A DNA stretch of 64,000 nt from Chitinophaga sp. MM2321. GTDB taxonomy: Bacteria > Bacteroidota > Bacteroidia > Chitinophagales > Chitinophagaceae. The notes beneath the pieces are model-generated. The model ran no database searches. It was not told where the DNA came from and saw nothing but the letters and a program-made list of their open reading frames with translations. Position numbers and translations under genes: made by a program. Position 1 is the stretch's first letter. Every line of letters starts with the position of its first letter. The DNA is taken from positions 4,588,001 to 4,652,000 of the forward strand of contig NZ_OZ035533.1 in the NCBI RefSeq assembly GCF_964033635.1, read 5' to 3'. Positions 33,891 through 41,928 of the stretch are shown one piece after another.

Positions 33891-34532
33891 ATGAAAAAAA
33901 CATTGTTTTTATTAAGCACTGCCGCAGCAGTAGTGGCTATGATGTCGTTTAGTGGCTGTCGCAAGGATCCCTTAAAAGATATGTCCAATGAGGAATCACG
34001 GATTTATATCACCAATCATGATAGCAGCACAAACTTTAGCTCATATTCAACTTTCAGCATTGTAGACTCAGTAGCAGTACTCAGCAGTCGCAGTGATTCC
34101 GCAAAGAAAGCACTAACAGACTATGATAAGAAACTGATTGCATCAGTTACTGCATCTATGCAACAAAGAGGTTACACACTGGTGAATAAAGCCGCCAAAC
34201 CCGATCTGGGCGTGAACCTCACCCGTATCGACAACTCGTTCACCAATATATCCTGGAACCCCGGATGGTGGGGCGGTGTTGGATACTGGGATCCCGGATA
34301 CTGGGGATACCCTGGTGGTGGCTGGTTCTGGCCTTCTTACTACACGGTATACCAGGTAAATGAAAGACAAACTGCCATCGATGTATTTGATCTTAAAAAT
34401 CCGAAAGACAACAAGCTGACCGCCGTATGGAATGCCCTGTGGCGTGGTTCAGGCGTATGGGACATCAATAATGTGGATACGATGGTGCAAACATCTTTTG
34501 CACAATCTCCCTACCTGACCAAAAGCAATTAA
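33891..34532 (+). CDS. DUF4136 lipoprotein
   Basis: A 213-residue lipoprotein when started at the ATG at 33891: MKKTLFLLSTAAAVVAMMSFSGC has a lipobox with Cys23. The DUF4136 domain reads FSSYSTFSIVDSV, KLIASVTASMQQRGYTLVNKAAKPDLGVNLTRID, and near the end FDLKNPKDNKLTAVWNALWRGSG. A Trp/Gly/Tyr-rich insertion (about 125-155) is typical of the Bacteroidota members. Its function is unknown. The next gene, an outer-membrane barrel, begins 32 bases downstream, and this pairing recurs in the phylum. Confidence 0.85.
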   Translation: MKKTLFLLSTAAAVVAMMSFSGCRKDPLKDMSNEESRIYITNHDSSTNFSSYSTFSIVDSVAVLSSRSDSAKKALTDYDKKLIASVTASMQQRGYTLVNKAAKPDLGVNLTRIDNSFTNISWNPGWWGGVGYWDPGYWGYPGGGWFWPSYYTVYQVNERQTAIDVFDLKNPKDNKLTAVWNALWRGSGVWDINNVDTMVQTSFAQSPYLTKSN

Positions 34533-34564
34533 TGTTGATTTCGAAAATTAAAATTGATAGGAAG

Positions 34565-35185
34565 ATGAAAAAGATAAAAAACTGGATATTGATTTTCGCA
34601 GGCTGTATCGCAGCACAGGCAGTGTCTGCACAAAGCCGTCCGCCATTGTCCGTAGATGTGAATTATTCTATCGCGCAACCGCTGGGTTCTTTGAAAGACT
34701 ATAGTAATAAAACAAGTTTCCGCGGCTGGAGTGCCGGGTTACAATATATGCTGAATGATCAGTTGTCTGTAGGTATCCGCACCGGATTCCAGGACTACTA
34801 TGAAAGATTGCCCCGTGCTCTTTATCCTGATAAAACAGGCGATGTTTCTGCCGTACAATCACGTACGCTGCAATCTATCCCCGTTCAGGCAACCATCAGT
34901 TATGCTTTCACTAAACCAGGAAGCACCGTCATTCCTTACGGTAACCTGGGTGTGGGTGCAGCCAATATGAACTATGAAAAATACTGGGGGCAATTTGTAG
35001 AGAAGAATAACAGCTGGCAATTCATGGTGAGCCCCGAAGTAGGCATCAACGTGCCTTTCGGCAAATACTCACCCGTGATGTTTAATGCAAATGTGCGCTA
35101 CAATTATTCGCCTTACAAGTATAATGAGATTACTAATTTCAATTCAGTACAGGGTAATATCGGATTCAAGTTCCACCTGAACTAA
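34565..35185 (+). CDS. outer-membrane beta-barrel protein
   Basis: A 206-residue protein when started at the ATG at 34565: KNWILIFAGCIAAQAVSAQ is a cleavable signal. The rest alternates strands (LSVDVNYSIAQPLGS, SFRGWSAGLQYMLNDQLSVGIRTGF, VIPYGNLGVGAANM, MFNANVRYNYSPYKYNE) and ends GNIGFKFHLN, with an aromatic/hydrophobic end as in eight-stranded OmpW/OmpX-type barrels. An ATG at 34532 overlapping the upstream stop is an alternative start, but it adds a charged stretch before the signal. It is cotranscribed with DUF4136 and followed by a strong terminator. Confidence 0.82.
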   Translation: MKKIKNWILIFAGCIAAQAVSAQSRPPLSVDVNYSIAQPLGSLKDYSNKTSFRGWSAGLQYMLNDQLSVGIRTGFQDYYERLPRALYPDKTGDVSAVQSRTLQSIPVQATISYAFTKPGSTVIPYGNLGVGAANMNYEKYWGQFVEKNNSWQFMVSPEVGINVPFGKYSPVMFNANVRYNYSPYKYNEITNFNSVQGNIGFKFHLN

Positions 35186-35229
35186 ATTATTTTATCCATA
35201 TTAATGAAAGCGAAAAAGTGAGGATGTGT

Positions 35230-35262
35230 CCCGTCTCGTATTTACGAGGCGGGATTTTTTTT
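35230..35262 (+). terminator. terminator after DUF4136/barrel operon
   Basis: CCCGTCTCGTA/TACGAGGCGGG (11-bp stem with one G-T pair and a TT loop) is followed by A and eight Ts. The last Ts overlap the stop of the convergent ApbE gene (35261). Confidence 0.85.
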
Positions 35263-36277
35263 AAAATTCCATATACGCTTTAAAACCGTCACTGAATGCT
35301 TCCTTAATACCACCATCTTTGTCTTTATAAATGTAAGTCGCTTCCAGTCCGTATTCCGGGTGTTTTGCAATATAACGCAGCCCTTCTTCCACTCCCATCA
35401 GGATAAGCGGGTTATCAAATGCATCAGCGGTAAAACAGTCTTTCGCAATCACGGTTACACTGATAATATTGTTGTGTAAAGCCTGGCCGGTTATCGGGTG
35501 AATAGTATGTGCAAAACGGGTTTGGCCCTGGTCAAAAAAGCGGCGGTAATTACCACTGGTAGCAATGCCTTTGCCGGGAAGTCTTACCAGTCCCTGAACA
35601 GGCTCGTAAGTGGTATCTCCCTGCGATGGTCGTTCTATACCCACACTCCATATTTTATGTTGCTGGTTATATCCTTTCGCACATAATTCCCCGCCTACAT
35701 CCACCAGGTAATTTTCTATTCCCTGCTGTTCCAGGAATCTGCCCAGCACGTCTACGGTATAGCCTTGCGCAATACCATTACAATCTATCTGTACCCCTTT
35801 TTTTGTTGTAGAGAGATGATCACCTTTTATCCGCAAATAACGGTAACCTATATACGGCATTGTTTTCTTGATACTATCGGCAGGAGGAATGCCTTTGAAA
35901 GAAGGCTTGGTAACACCGAAGCCCCATAAATACACCAGCGGCTTTACCGTGATATCAAAGATGCCGCCGGTAGCTTTGCTGGTAAATATGGCCTGCTGCA
36001 AAACCGTCCGCATATGTTCATCCATACGTACATGACCGGTAGCATTAAACTGATTGATCAGCGAGCCGGGTTTATACAGCGACAATGACTGATCTATTAC
36101 CCCGAACACAGAATCTATGCGGCTTTCCAGCGACGCAGTATCTGCGGATAAATATTTGACTATATAATACGTCCCCTGGGCTTTTCCTTCACAGGCTACC
36201 AGTTTAAGCGCAGGCGACTGTTGTGCACGTATACTCATGGCCGTTAGGAGGCCTGCCATTACTAAAAAAAATCTCAT
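35261..36277 (-). CDS. apbE: FAD:protein FMN transferase (ApbE)
   Basis: A 338-residue exported flavin transferase when started at the ATG at 36277 (MRFFLVMAGLLTAMSIRAQ signal). ApbE signatures are present: GSLINQFNATG, the AFTSKATGGIFDITVKPLVYLWGFG block, VQIDCNGIAQGYTVDVLGRFL and ENYLVDVGGELCAKG, and a late DAFDNPLILMG, where the family has DALSTALFVLG. It attaches FMN covalently to Thr residues of proteins such as Rnf/Nqr subunits. The ATG at 36310 would overlap the upstream ACAD gene and precede the signal. The late motif is less canonical than usual. It is probably cotranscribed with the ACAD gene. Confidence 0.88.
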   Translation of the reverse strand: MRFFLVMAGLLTAMSIRAQQSPALKLVACEGKAQGTYYIVKYLSADTASLESRIDSVFGVIDQSLSLYKPGSLINQFNATGHVRMDEHMRTVLQQAIFTSKATGGIFDITVKPLVYLWGFGVTKPSFKGIPPADSIKKTMPYIGYRYLRIKGDHLSTTKKGVQIDCNGIAQGYTVDVLGRFLEQQGIENYLVDVGGELCAKGYNQQHKIWSVGIERPSQGDTTYEPVQGLVRLPGKGIATSGNYRRFFDQGQTRFAHTIHPITGQALHNNIISVTVIAKDCFTADAFDNPLILMGVEEGLRYIAKHPEYGLEATYIYKDKDGGIKEAFSDGFKAYMEF

Positions 36278-36296
36278 TCCTTGCTTACTATTTCTT

Positions 36297-37475
36297 TTAT
36301 TTAAACGCATCCAGTCCCGTCACATCCATGCCTGTAATCAGCAAATGTATTTCGTGTGTGCCTTCATAAGTGCTCACACTCTCAAGGTTCATCATATGCC
36401 GCATCACCGGAAATTCGCCTGTAATACCCATACCGCCCAAAATGGAACGTGCATCGCGGGCTATATTGGAGGCTACTTCACAGGCATTGCGTTTGGCCAT
36501 AGAGATCTGTGCGGGCGTTGCTTTTCCTTCGTTTTTCAACACACCTAAACGCCAGTTCATCAGCTGGGCTTTGGTAATTTCCGTGATCATTTCCGCCAGC
36601 TTCTTCTGTGTCAGCTGGAAGCCACCGATAGGGCGGTCAAACTGGATACGCTCTTTAGCATACCGCAAAGCCGTATCATAACAATCCATAGCAGCACCAA
36701 TTACACCCCATGCAATCCCGTAGCGGGCGGATGATAAACAACTCAGCGGTCCTTTCAGTCCTTTTACGCCGGGCAGGATATTTCCTTTCGGCACTTTTAC
36801 CTGGTCGAATACAAGTTCGCCGGTAGCACTTGCACGAAGGCTCCACTTTCCTTTGGTTTCAGGGGTGGTAAAGCCTTCCATACCTCTTTCCACAATGATA
36901 CCCCGGATCTCTCCTGCTTCATCTTTTGCCCACACTACGGCTATATCTGCAAAAGGTGCATTGGAAATCCACATTTTGGCGCCATTTAAAATTACATGGT
37001 CACCCTCTTCCCGGAAGTTGGTGATCATGCCGGCAGGATTGGAACCGTGATCAGGTTCTGTTAATCCGAAACAGCCCATCCACTCTCCTGTAGCCAGTTT
37101 GGGAAGATACTTTTTTTTCTGCGCTTCACTTCCGAAAGTAAAGATAGGATACATCACCAAAGATCCCTGCACCGATGCGGTAGAACGTATCCCGCTATCA
37201 CCACGCTCCAGTTCCTGCATCATCAATCCATATGCAATATGGTCCATGCCACCACCGCCATATTCAACCGGGATAGTAGGACCAAAACATCCCAGCTCAC
37301 CCAGGCTTTTTATAATTTGCGTAGGGAAGGCTGCCCGCTGACAGTAATCTTCAATTACCGGTGATACATCTTTCTTTACCCACTGCCGGACAGCATCGCG
37401 GATTAACAGGTGTTCTTCTGTCAACAAACTATCTACAGCAAAATAATCGGGGGACTGAAACAGATCTTGTAGCAT
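36297..37475 (-). CDS. acyl-CoA dehydrogenase, glutaryl-CoA dehydrogenase-like
   Basis: A 392-residue flavoprotein. The ACAD signatures are GCFGLTEPDHGSNP near 133 and NIARDARSILGGMGITGEFPVMRHMMNLESVSTYEGTHEIH, with catalytic base E371 in YEGTH. The ending YEGTHEIHLLITGMDVTG is closest to glutaryl-CoA dehydrogenases, which decarboxylate glutaryl-CoA to crotonyl-CoA in lysine and tryptophan breakdown. GCDHs usually have Arg and Ser residues contacting the substrate carboxylate; I could not verify them by alignment. It heads a minus-strand unit with apbE and diverges from the YciI-like gene across a large palindrome. Confidence 0.85.
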   Translation of the reverse strand: MLQDLFQSPDYFAVDSLLTEEHLLIRDAVRQWVKKDVSPVIEDYCQRAAFPTQIIKSLGELGCFGPTIPVEYGGGGMDHIAYGLMMQELERGDSGIRSTASVQGSLVMYPIFTFGSEAQKKKYLPKLATGEWMGCFGLTEPDHGSNPAGMITNFREEGDHVILNGAKMWISNAPFADIAVVWAKDEAGEIRGIIVERGMEGFTTPETKGKWSLRASATGELVFDQVKVPKGNILPGVKGLKGPLSCLSSARYGIAWGVIGAAMDCYDTALRYAKERIQFDRPIGGFQLTQKKLAEMITEITKAQLMNWRLGVLKNEGKATPAQISMAKRNACEVASNIARDARSILGGMGITGEFPVMRHMMNLESVSTYEGTHEIHLLITGMDVTGLDAFK

Positions 37476-37508
37476 GTGACCACAGTTTTGGTTTAGATTG
37501 ATAACCCG

Positions 37509-37634
37509 GACCAGGATTAAAGGATAATAGGATTTATAGGATGGAACTAGTAGATAAAGATAGGACTGGTAGATAAACTTCGCTTTTATTTACCAGTTCC
37601 ATCCTATAAATCCTATTATCCTTTAATCCTGGTC
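37509..37634. repeat. intergenic palindrome, family B (copy 1)
   Basis: A perfect 40-bp inverted repeat (37509-37548 and 37595-37634) with a 46-base loop. The arms are built from AGGAT-containing units and begin GACCAGGATTA. The loop holds a short direct repeat (GTAGATAAA twice). It lies between the divergent ACAD and YciI-like genes, inside their promoter region. It shares its arm sequence with the palindrome at 38122-38290. Confidence 0.9.
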
Positions 37635-37678
37635 AAATCTTCATCAAACTTAGTAACTTTAATACAAATTCGAGTGTT

Positions 37679-38119
37679 ATGGCAAGCAAAGTAGTCCCCG
37701 CACTTTTGCTGTTGGGTTTCCTGGTCGTTGTGATTATCTCTTTCCACCCCACTACTCCGTTAAAAACTATTGCATTATCTGTACAACCCGCCAGGCAAAC
37801 ATTGGGTGGTGAGCCTGCTGTAAAACGTTACTGGATGGTGTTTTTAAAAAAAGGACCGCAACGCAACCAAAGCGAAGCGGAGGCGGAAGAGATCCAGCGC
37901 GGGCATATAAATAATATTACACGCCTGGCTAAAGCGCGGAAAATAGTACTGGCAGGGCCATTCGGTAATGATGAAGACTTACGCGGAATATTTATAATGG
38001 ACTGTAAAGACAGTATCGAAGCGGTAACGCTGATAAATTCAGATCCTGCTGTTCAGTCAGGCAGACTAAGCTTTATTATCAAACCCTGGTGGACGGAGAA
38101 AAATTGTCTTTTCCAGTAA
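37679..38119 (+). CDS. YciI-like protein with N-terminal membrane/signal segment
   Basis: A 146-residue protein. The N terminus (VVPALLLLGFLVVVIISFHP) is a signal or anchor helix. The rest is a YciI-like ferredoxin-fold domain: RYWMVFLKKGP, HINNITRLAKARKIVLAGPF, DLRGIFIMDCKDSIEAVTLINSDPAVQSGRL. YciI domains have a conserved His-Asp pair; here H in RGHINN and D near DSIEA are candidates. Export of a YciI domain is unusual. The gene is bracketed by two family B palindromes (ending 45 bases before its start and beginning three bases after its stop). Confidence 0.7.
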   Translation: MASKVVPALLLLGFLVVVIISFHPTTPLKTIALSVQPARQTLGGEPAVKRYWMVFLKKGPQRNQSEAEAEEIQRGHINNITRLAKARKIVLAGPFGNDEDLRGIFIMDCKDSIEAVTLINSDPAVQSGRLSFIIKPWWTEKNCLFQ

Positions 38120-38121
38120 CT

Positions 38122-38290
38122 GACCAGGATTACAGGATTAACAGGATTTATAGGATGGGTGTTTTGTTAGGTATAAAAAATTGCCGCAGATATCAGCGTA
38201 ATCTGCGCTTTTATCTCCGGCAATCTTTTTTATCTTTCTACCTAACAAAACACCCATCCTATAAATCCTGTTAATCCTGTAATCCTGGTC
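38122..38290. repeat. intergenic palindrome, family B (copy 2)
   Basis: A perfect 52-bp inverted repeat (38122-38173 and 38239-38290) with imperfect pairing further in and an inner hairpin (CGCAGAT/ATCTGCG, about 38185-38207). Arms begin GACCAGGATTA and share AGGATTTATAGGATGG with copy 1. It starts three bases after the YciI-like stop. The right arm runs into pyrF and encodes its last codons and stop (38271). Confidence 0.92.
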
Positions 38291-39086
38291 TATAGGTGGC
38301 CATTTCCTGTTGGTATTGTTGAGCCACATTGCGGGCATCTGTTGCAAAATCTTCTCCGTTTCCTGCATAGATAATTGCGCGGCTGGCGTTTACCAGTAAG
38401 CCGCAATCCTTATTCATAGCCTGTTTGGAAATTTCTGCGAGGCTGCCGCCCTGTGCACCTACGCCCGGTACCAGGAAGAAATGATCCGGCACCAGTTTAC
38501 GGATATAAGCCAGTTGTGAAGACTGCGTAGCGCCGATCACAAACATCAGGTTTTCCGGGGTACCCCATTCCATACCGGCTTTCAACACTTTTTCAAACAG
38601 CAGTTCATCACCCGCTTGTTGCAACTGAAAATCCTGGCTGCCTTCATTGGAAGTAAGTCCCAGCATAATCGCCCATTTATCAGAGAATTGCAAAAAGGGG
38701 GTTACACTGTCTTTCCCCATGTAAGGCGCCACTGTTACGGAATCAAATTTGTATGTATCAAAAAAAGTTTTCGCGTATTGGGTGGAAGTGTTGCCAATAT
38801 CCCCCCGTTTGGCGTCGGCGATCGTAAAGATGCCGGCTGGAATGTAGTCTACCGTGCGTTGCAGGCTTTCCCATCCCCGGATACCCATACTTTCGTAAAA
38901 GGCCGTATTAATTTTATAGGCAACACAAAGGTCTTTGGTTGCGTCAATTATAGCCTTGTTAAAGGCAAACACCGGATCTGCATGAGACAGCAGGTGTTTT
39001 GGAATCTTTTGTATGTCTGTGTCCAATCCTACACACAGATAAGATCTCTTTTCCTTAATCAGATTCACCAATTCCTGTCGATTCAT
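38271..39086 (-). CDS. pyrF: orotidine 5'-phosphate decarboxylase
   Basis: A 271-residue enzyme of the longer type 2 OMP decarboxylase class. Its active-site motif is [17 protein letters not shown] with catalytic Lys93, and VPGVGAQGG is the phosphate-binding loop. It converts OMP to UMP, the last step of de novo pyrimidine synthesis, in the cytoplasm. The final residues (YRPGLQD) and stop are read from the right arm of a family B palindrome, so the C terminus has been rewritten by the repeat. A TAACTTTG -7 element lies 20 bases before the ATG. Confidence 0.93.
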   Translation of the reverse strand: MNRQELVNLIKEKRSYLCVGLDTDIQKIPKHLLSHADPVFAFNKAIIDATKDLCVAYKINTAFYESMGIRGWESLQRTVDYIPAGIFTIADAKRGDIGNTSTQYAKTFFDTYKFDSVTVAPYMGKDSVTPFLQFSDKWAIMLGLTSNEGSQDFQLQQAGDELLFEKVLKAGMEWGTPENLMFVIGATQSSQLAYIRKLVPDHFFLVPGVGAQGGSLAEISKQAMNKDCGLLVNASRAIIYAGNGEDFATDARNVAQQYQQEMATYRPGLQD

Positions 39087-39105
39087 AGTCGGTTTATTTG
39101 GGGCG

Positions 39106-39113
39106 CAAAGTTA
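39106..39113 (-). promoter_or_regulatory. -7 element of pyrF
   Basis: On the minus strand this reads TAACTTTG, an exact TAnnTTTG 20 bases before the pyrF ATG. No clear -33 element was found. Confidence 0.5.
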
Positions 39114-39294
39114 AGTAAAACTTAGCATTGACGCAGTTTAAACATATTATGATTACTTGTAATTAAGATGACGCGCTATTATTATTGTGGTAGTTGCCTT
39201 TACAGGCAATCCCGCCATGTCTTTAATGCAGAAGGGGTTATTAAAGATATTTCATTTTGAGATGATTCCAAACAACGGCTTAAAATATTCCGGG

Positions 39295-39921
39295 CTATCC
39301 GGCGGGTGGTCTGCGCACCTCCATTTCTGCTGCAATCCGGCGGGAGTTTTCGTCTCCACGGGCACGCAGGTGGGTTATCACACTAAAATAGTCATGGTCA
39401 TTTTTATTCTGACTTAGTTTGAAACGCGCATTCACTTCCTGCACGTCCATTTCAAAACCAACAATCGCCTTCATATTATTTTCCAATGACTTCGGCGTGA
39501 TATCGCTTATATGTACGGGGCAGGCTGATGGCGCTTCATAGTGATCCATCAATACTTCCAGCGACTGCAATAAGGTGGCTTCATCCATGATACGCATGGC
39601 GCCGTGTATATGTACTGCGATATAATTCCAGGTTGGGATCTTTTCTTTTTCATACCAGGAAGAAGAAATGTAGGCGTGGGGAGCGGTAAAGACCATGAGT
39701 GCGGTACCGCGTGTAAACCAGTTCCACTGCGGGTTTTCTTTAGCGATATGTCCATGCAGGACAAATCTGCCATCCTTTTTTTCCACCAGCGTCACGGGGA
39801 TGTGCGTAGCATGGGGTGTGCCGGCATCGTCTACGTTTACCAGCATACCAAAAGCATTTTCCCTGATAAAAGCGGCGATTGTATCCCAGTTGGTTTCTTT
39901 GTTAATCCTTGGTGTAAACAT
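39295..39921 (-). CDS. PaiB-like FMN-binding negative transcriptional regulator
   Basis: A 208-residue protein started at the ATG at 39921. It contains FIRENAFGMLVNVDDAGTPHATHIPVTLVEKKDG and LHGHIAKENPQWNWF, typical of the PaiB split-barrel flavin-binding family, then TWNYIAVHIHGAMRIMD and a C terminus with FKLSQNKNDHDYFSVITHL. In Bacillus PaiB is linked to regulation of sporulation and protease genes; other members may simply be flavin or heme binders. The open frame continues 176 codons upstream (to 40449), but that part is the reverse-frame shadow of the mrp gene and was excluded. It is probably cotranscribed with mrp. Confidence 0.88.
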   Translation of the reverse strand: MFTPRINKETNWDTIAAFIRENAFGMLVNVDDAGTPHATHIPVTLVEKKDGRFVLHGHIAKENPQWNWFTRGTALMVFTAPHAYISSSWYEKEKIPTWNYIAVHIHGAMRIMDEATLLQSLEVLMDHYEAPSACPVHISDITPKSLENNMKAIVGFEMDVQEVNARFKLSQNKNDHDYFSVITHLRARGDENSRRIAAEMEVRRPPAG

Positions 39922-39991
39922 AGAGCTGAAGAACAGGCCGGGATAATACGGCATCCAATCAGGCAGTATTATCCCGGGTCTGCAATTATTT

Positions 39992-41089
39992 TTAAACGAT
40001 AATATCCACGATCCTGGTTGCTGCAATATTTGCGTTGCGCATGGCAATGCTTCTTGCAGCTGCACCGGCAACATCCAGGAATGCTTTGCGGGTAATCTTA
40101 TCATCACTGGCCATAGCAGGTACACCTGCATCGCCACCTTCACGGATACTCTGTACCAATGGTATTTGCCCCAGGAAAGGTATTTCCAGGTCTTCTGCCA
40201 GCTTTTTACCGCCTTCCTTACCAAAGATGTAGTATTTGTTATCCGGCAGCTCAGCGGGCGTAAAATAGGCCATATTTTCAACCAGTCCGATAATCGGTAC
40301 ATTGATCTGTTGTCCGTTGAACATTGCGATCCCTTTCTGGGCATCCACCAGGGCAACGTCCTGTGGTGTGGTAACGATAATAGCACCGGTAACAGGTACG
40401 GTTTGTACCAGTGTGAGGTGAATATCACCGGTTCCGGGCGGCATATCAATGATCAGGTAGTCCAGTTCATCCCAGAAAACATCGGTGATAAATTGTTTCA
40501 GGGCACTGCTGACCATCGGCCCACGCCATACCACTGCCTGTTTCTCATCGATGAGTAAGCCAATAGACATTACCTTGATACCGAATTTCTCCATCGGCTG
40601 GATCATGCCTTTGCCTTCCACATTCACCATCATGGGTCTTTCGCCACGTAAGCCGAACATGATAGGTACGGAAGGACCGTAAATATCAGCGTCCATCAGA
40701 CCTACTTTTGCGCCGTCGCGACCCAATGCCAGCGCCAGATTGGCAGCTACCGTGGATTTACCCACACCGCCTTTTCCAGAAGCCACTACAATGATATTCT
40801 TAACATTTGGCAATGCCCCTTGACCATCCTTGCGTTTGGTGCTCACGTTGGCTGTCATCAACACTTCCACTTCCGCTTCTTTATTTACGGTCAGGTGGAT
40901 GGCATTGATACAAGCGTTGCGGATCAATTCCTTCAACGGGCAGGCAGGGGTGGTGAGTATGACTGTAAACTTCACTTTATTGCCATTAATCTCTATATCT
41001 TTTACCATGTTCAGCGTCACCAGATCCTTCCCCAGATCAGGTTCTTCCACGTTGCTCAGGGCCTGTAAAATCTGCTCTTTCGTCATCAT
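39992..41089 (-). CDS. Mrp/NBP35-family ATP-binding protein (Fe-S carrier)
   Basis: A 365-residue protein. An N-terminal MIP18/DUF59 domain (about 1-85) has Cys50 in TTPACPLKE. The deviant Walker A GKGGVGKST is at 105-112, followed by ADIYGPSVP and IDMPPGTGDIHLT. Mrp proteins assemble and transfer Fe-S clusters using ATP. In many homologues NMSYF is followed by CPxC, which binds the bridging cluster; here NMAYFTPAELPDNKYYIFG has no Cys pair, a state I believe is common in Bacteroidota. It heads a minus-strand unit with the PaiB-like gene and has a consensus promoter. Confidence 0.9.
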   Translation of the reverse strand: MMTKEQILQALSNVEEPDLGKDLVTLNMVKDIEINGNKVKFTVILTTPACPLKELIRNACINAIHLTVNKEAEVEVLMTANVSTKRKDGQGALPNVKNIIVVASGKGGVGKSTVAANLALALGRDGAKVGLMDADIYGPSVPIMFGLRGERPMMVNVEGKGMIQPMEKFGIKVMSIGLLIDEKQAVVWRGPMVSSALKQFITDVFWDELDYLIIDMPPGTGDIHLTLVQTVPVTGAIIVTTPQDVALVDAQKGIAMFNGQQINVPIIGLVENMAYFTPAELPDNKYYIFGKEGGKKLAEDLEIPFLGQIPLVQSIREGGDAGVPAMASDDKITRKAFLDVAGAAARSIAMRNANIAATRIVDIIV

Positions 41090-41119
41090 AAATTGTTGTT
41101 AAAATTTGATTACAGAACA

Positions 41120-41151
41120 CAAAGTTAACCCAATTGAGATTTAATTTACAA
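41120..41151 (-). promoter_or_regulatory. promoter of mrp
   Basis: On the minus strand TTG (41149-41151) and TAACTTTG (41120-41127) are 21 bp apart. The start point would lie about 25 bases upstream of the ATG. Confidence 0.65.
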
Positions 41152-41217
41152 TTTCTCCTTCGCAGCCAGCAACTGCCTGGGAAAATGTAAATTAAATTTC
41201 TATATCTTAGGGCCGGC

Positions 41218-41874
41218 ATGCATCAGAAAAGATCCTACATACTGTCACTTTTAGTTGTTTTCCTTTTATCTCCTTTCTTTCTGAAAGCACAGATTTCGGA
41301 ATTTAGAGACAGCGTTATACAAATATCAGGTCTTACCATGACGGCAGACAGTTTACGCGCTATTCCCGCAGTAAGTATCCTGGTAAAAGGACAAGGAAGA
41401 GGTACCATCTCCAACACGGCTGGTATATTTTCCATTGTATTATTTAAAGGAGATACGCTTAGTTTCAGTGCGGTAGGCTTTAAAAAACAGGATTATAAAG
41501 TACCCGTCGATATCAAAGGAAATAATTTTTCCCTGATCCAGCTGATGGTAGAAGACACTACTTATCTACCTGTTACCATCATCAAACCTTATCTTTCAAA
41601 ACAGGAATTTGAACGCGCCTTCGCCAATATGGACATTCCGGATGATGCGTATGAAGTAGCGCGCAAGAATACGGAGAACGCCCGGATACGCGCCATGACC
41701 CGTTATACACCGGTAGATGGCGGAGAAGCCACCAATCAATATCTCAACAAACAGGCCCAATCACTCTATTACGCAGGTCAAAGACCTCCGCAAAATATCT
41801 TCAACCCGCTGGCATGGGCCCAGTTCATACAGGCCTGGAAGCAAGGTGACTTCAAACGGAAGGACGATTATTAA
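41218..41874 (+). CDS. carboxypeptidase-regulatory-like domain protein, exported
   Basis: A 218-residue protein with a signal peptide (YILSLLVVFLLSPFFLKAQ). A carboxypeptidase-regulatory-like beta-sandwich follows (about 35-105: ISGLTMTADSLRAIPAVSILVKGQGRGTISNTAGIFSIVLFKGDTLSFSAVGFKKQ). The C-terminal ~100 residues are polar and helical (FERAFANMDIPDDAYEVARKNTENARIR) and match no family I can name. Similar small exported proteins recur in Bacteroidota with unknown roles. It is a single gene divergent from mrp. Confidence 0.82.
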   Translation: MHQKRSYILSLLVVFLLSPFFLKAQISEFRDSVIQISGLTMTADSLRAIPAVSILVKGQGRGTISNTAGIFSIVLFKGDTLSFSAVGFKKQDYKVPVDIKGNNFSLIQLMVEDTTYLPVTIIKPYLSKQEFERAFANMDIPDDAYEVARKNTENARIRAMTRYTPVDGGEATNQYLNKQAQSLYYAGQRPPQNIFNPLAWAQFIQAWKQGDFKRKDDY

Positions 41875-41928
41875 TATTTACTTTGCGCTCTTTACACTCT
41901 TTGTTACTTTGCGTGAAAAAAATACACC

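Noticed and set aside
39922..40449. 176-codon N-terminal extension of the PaiB-like frame
   Set aside because: It lies inside the mrp gene in another frame on the same strand, has Trp/Pro-rich noise, and the PaiB homology starts at the ATG at 39921.
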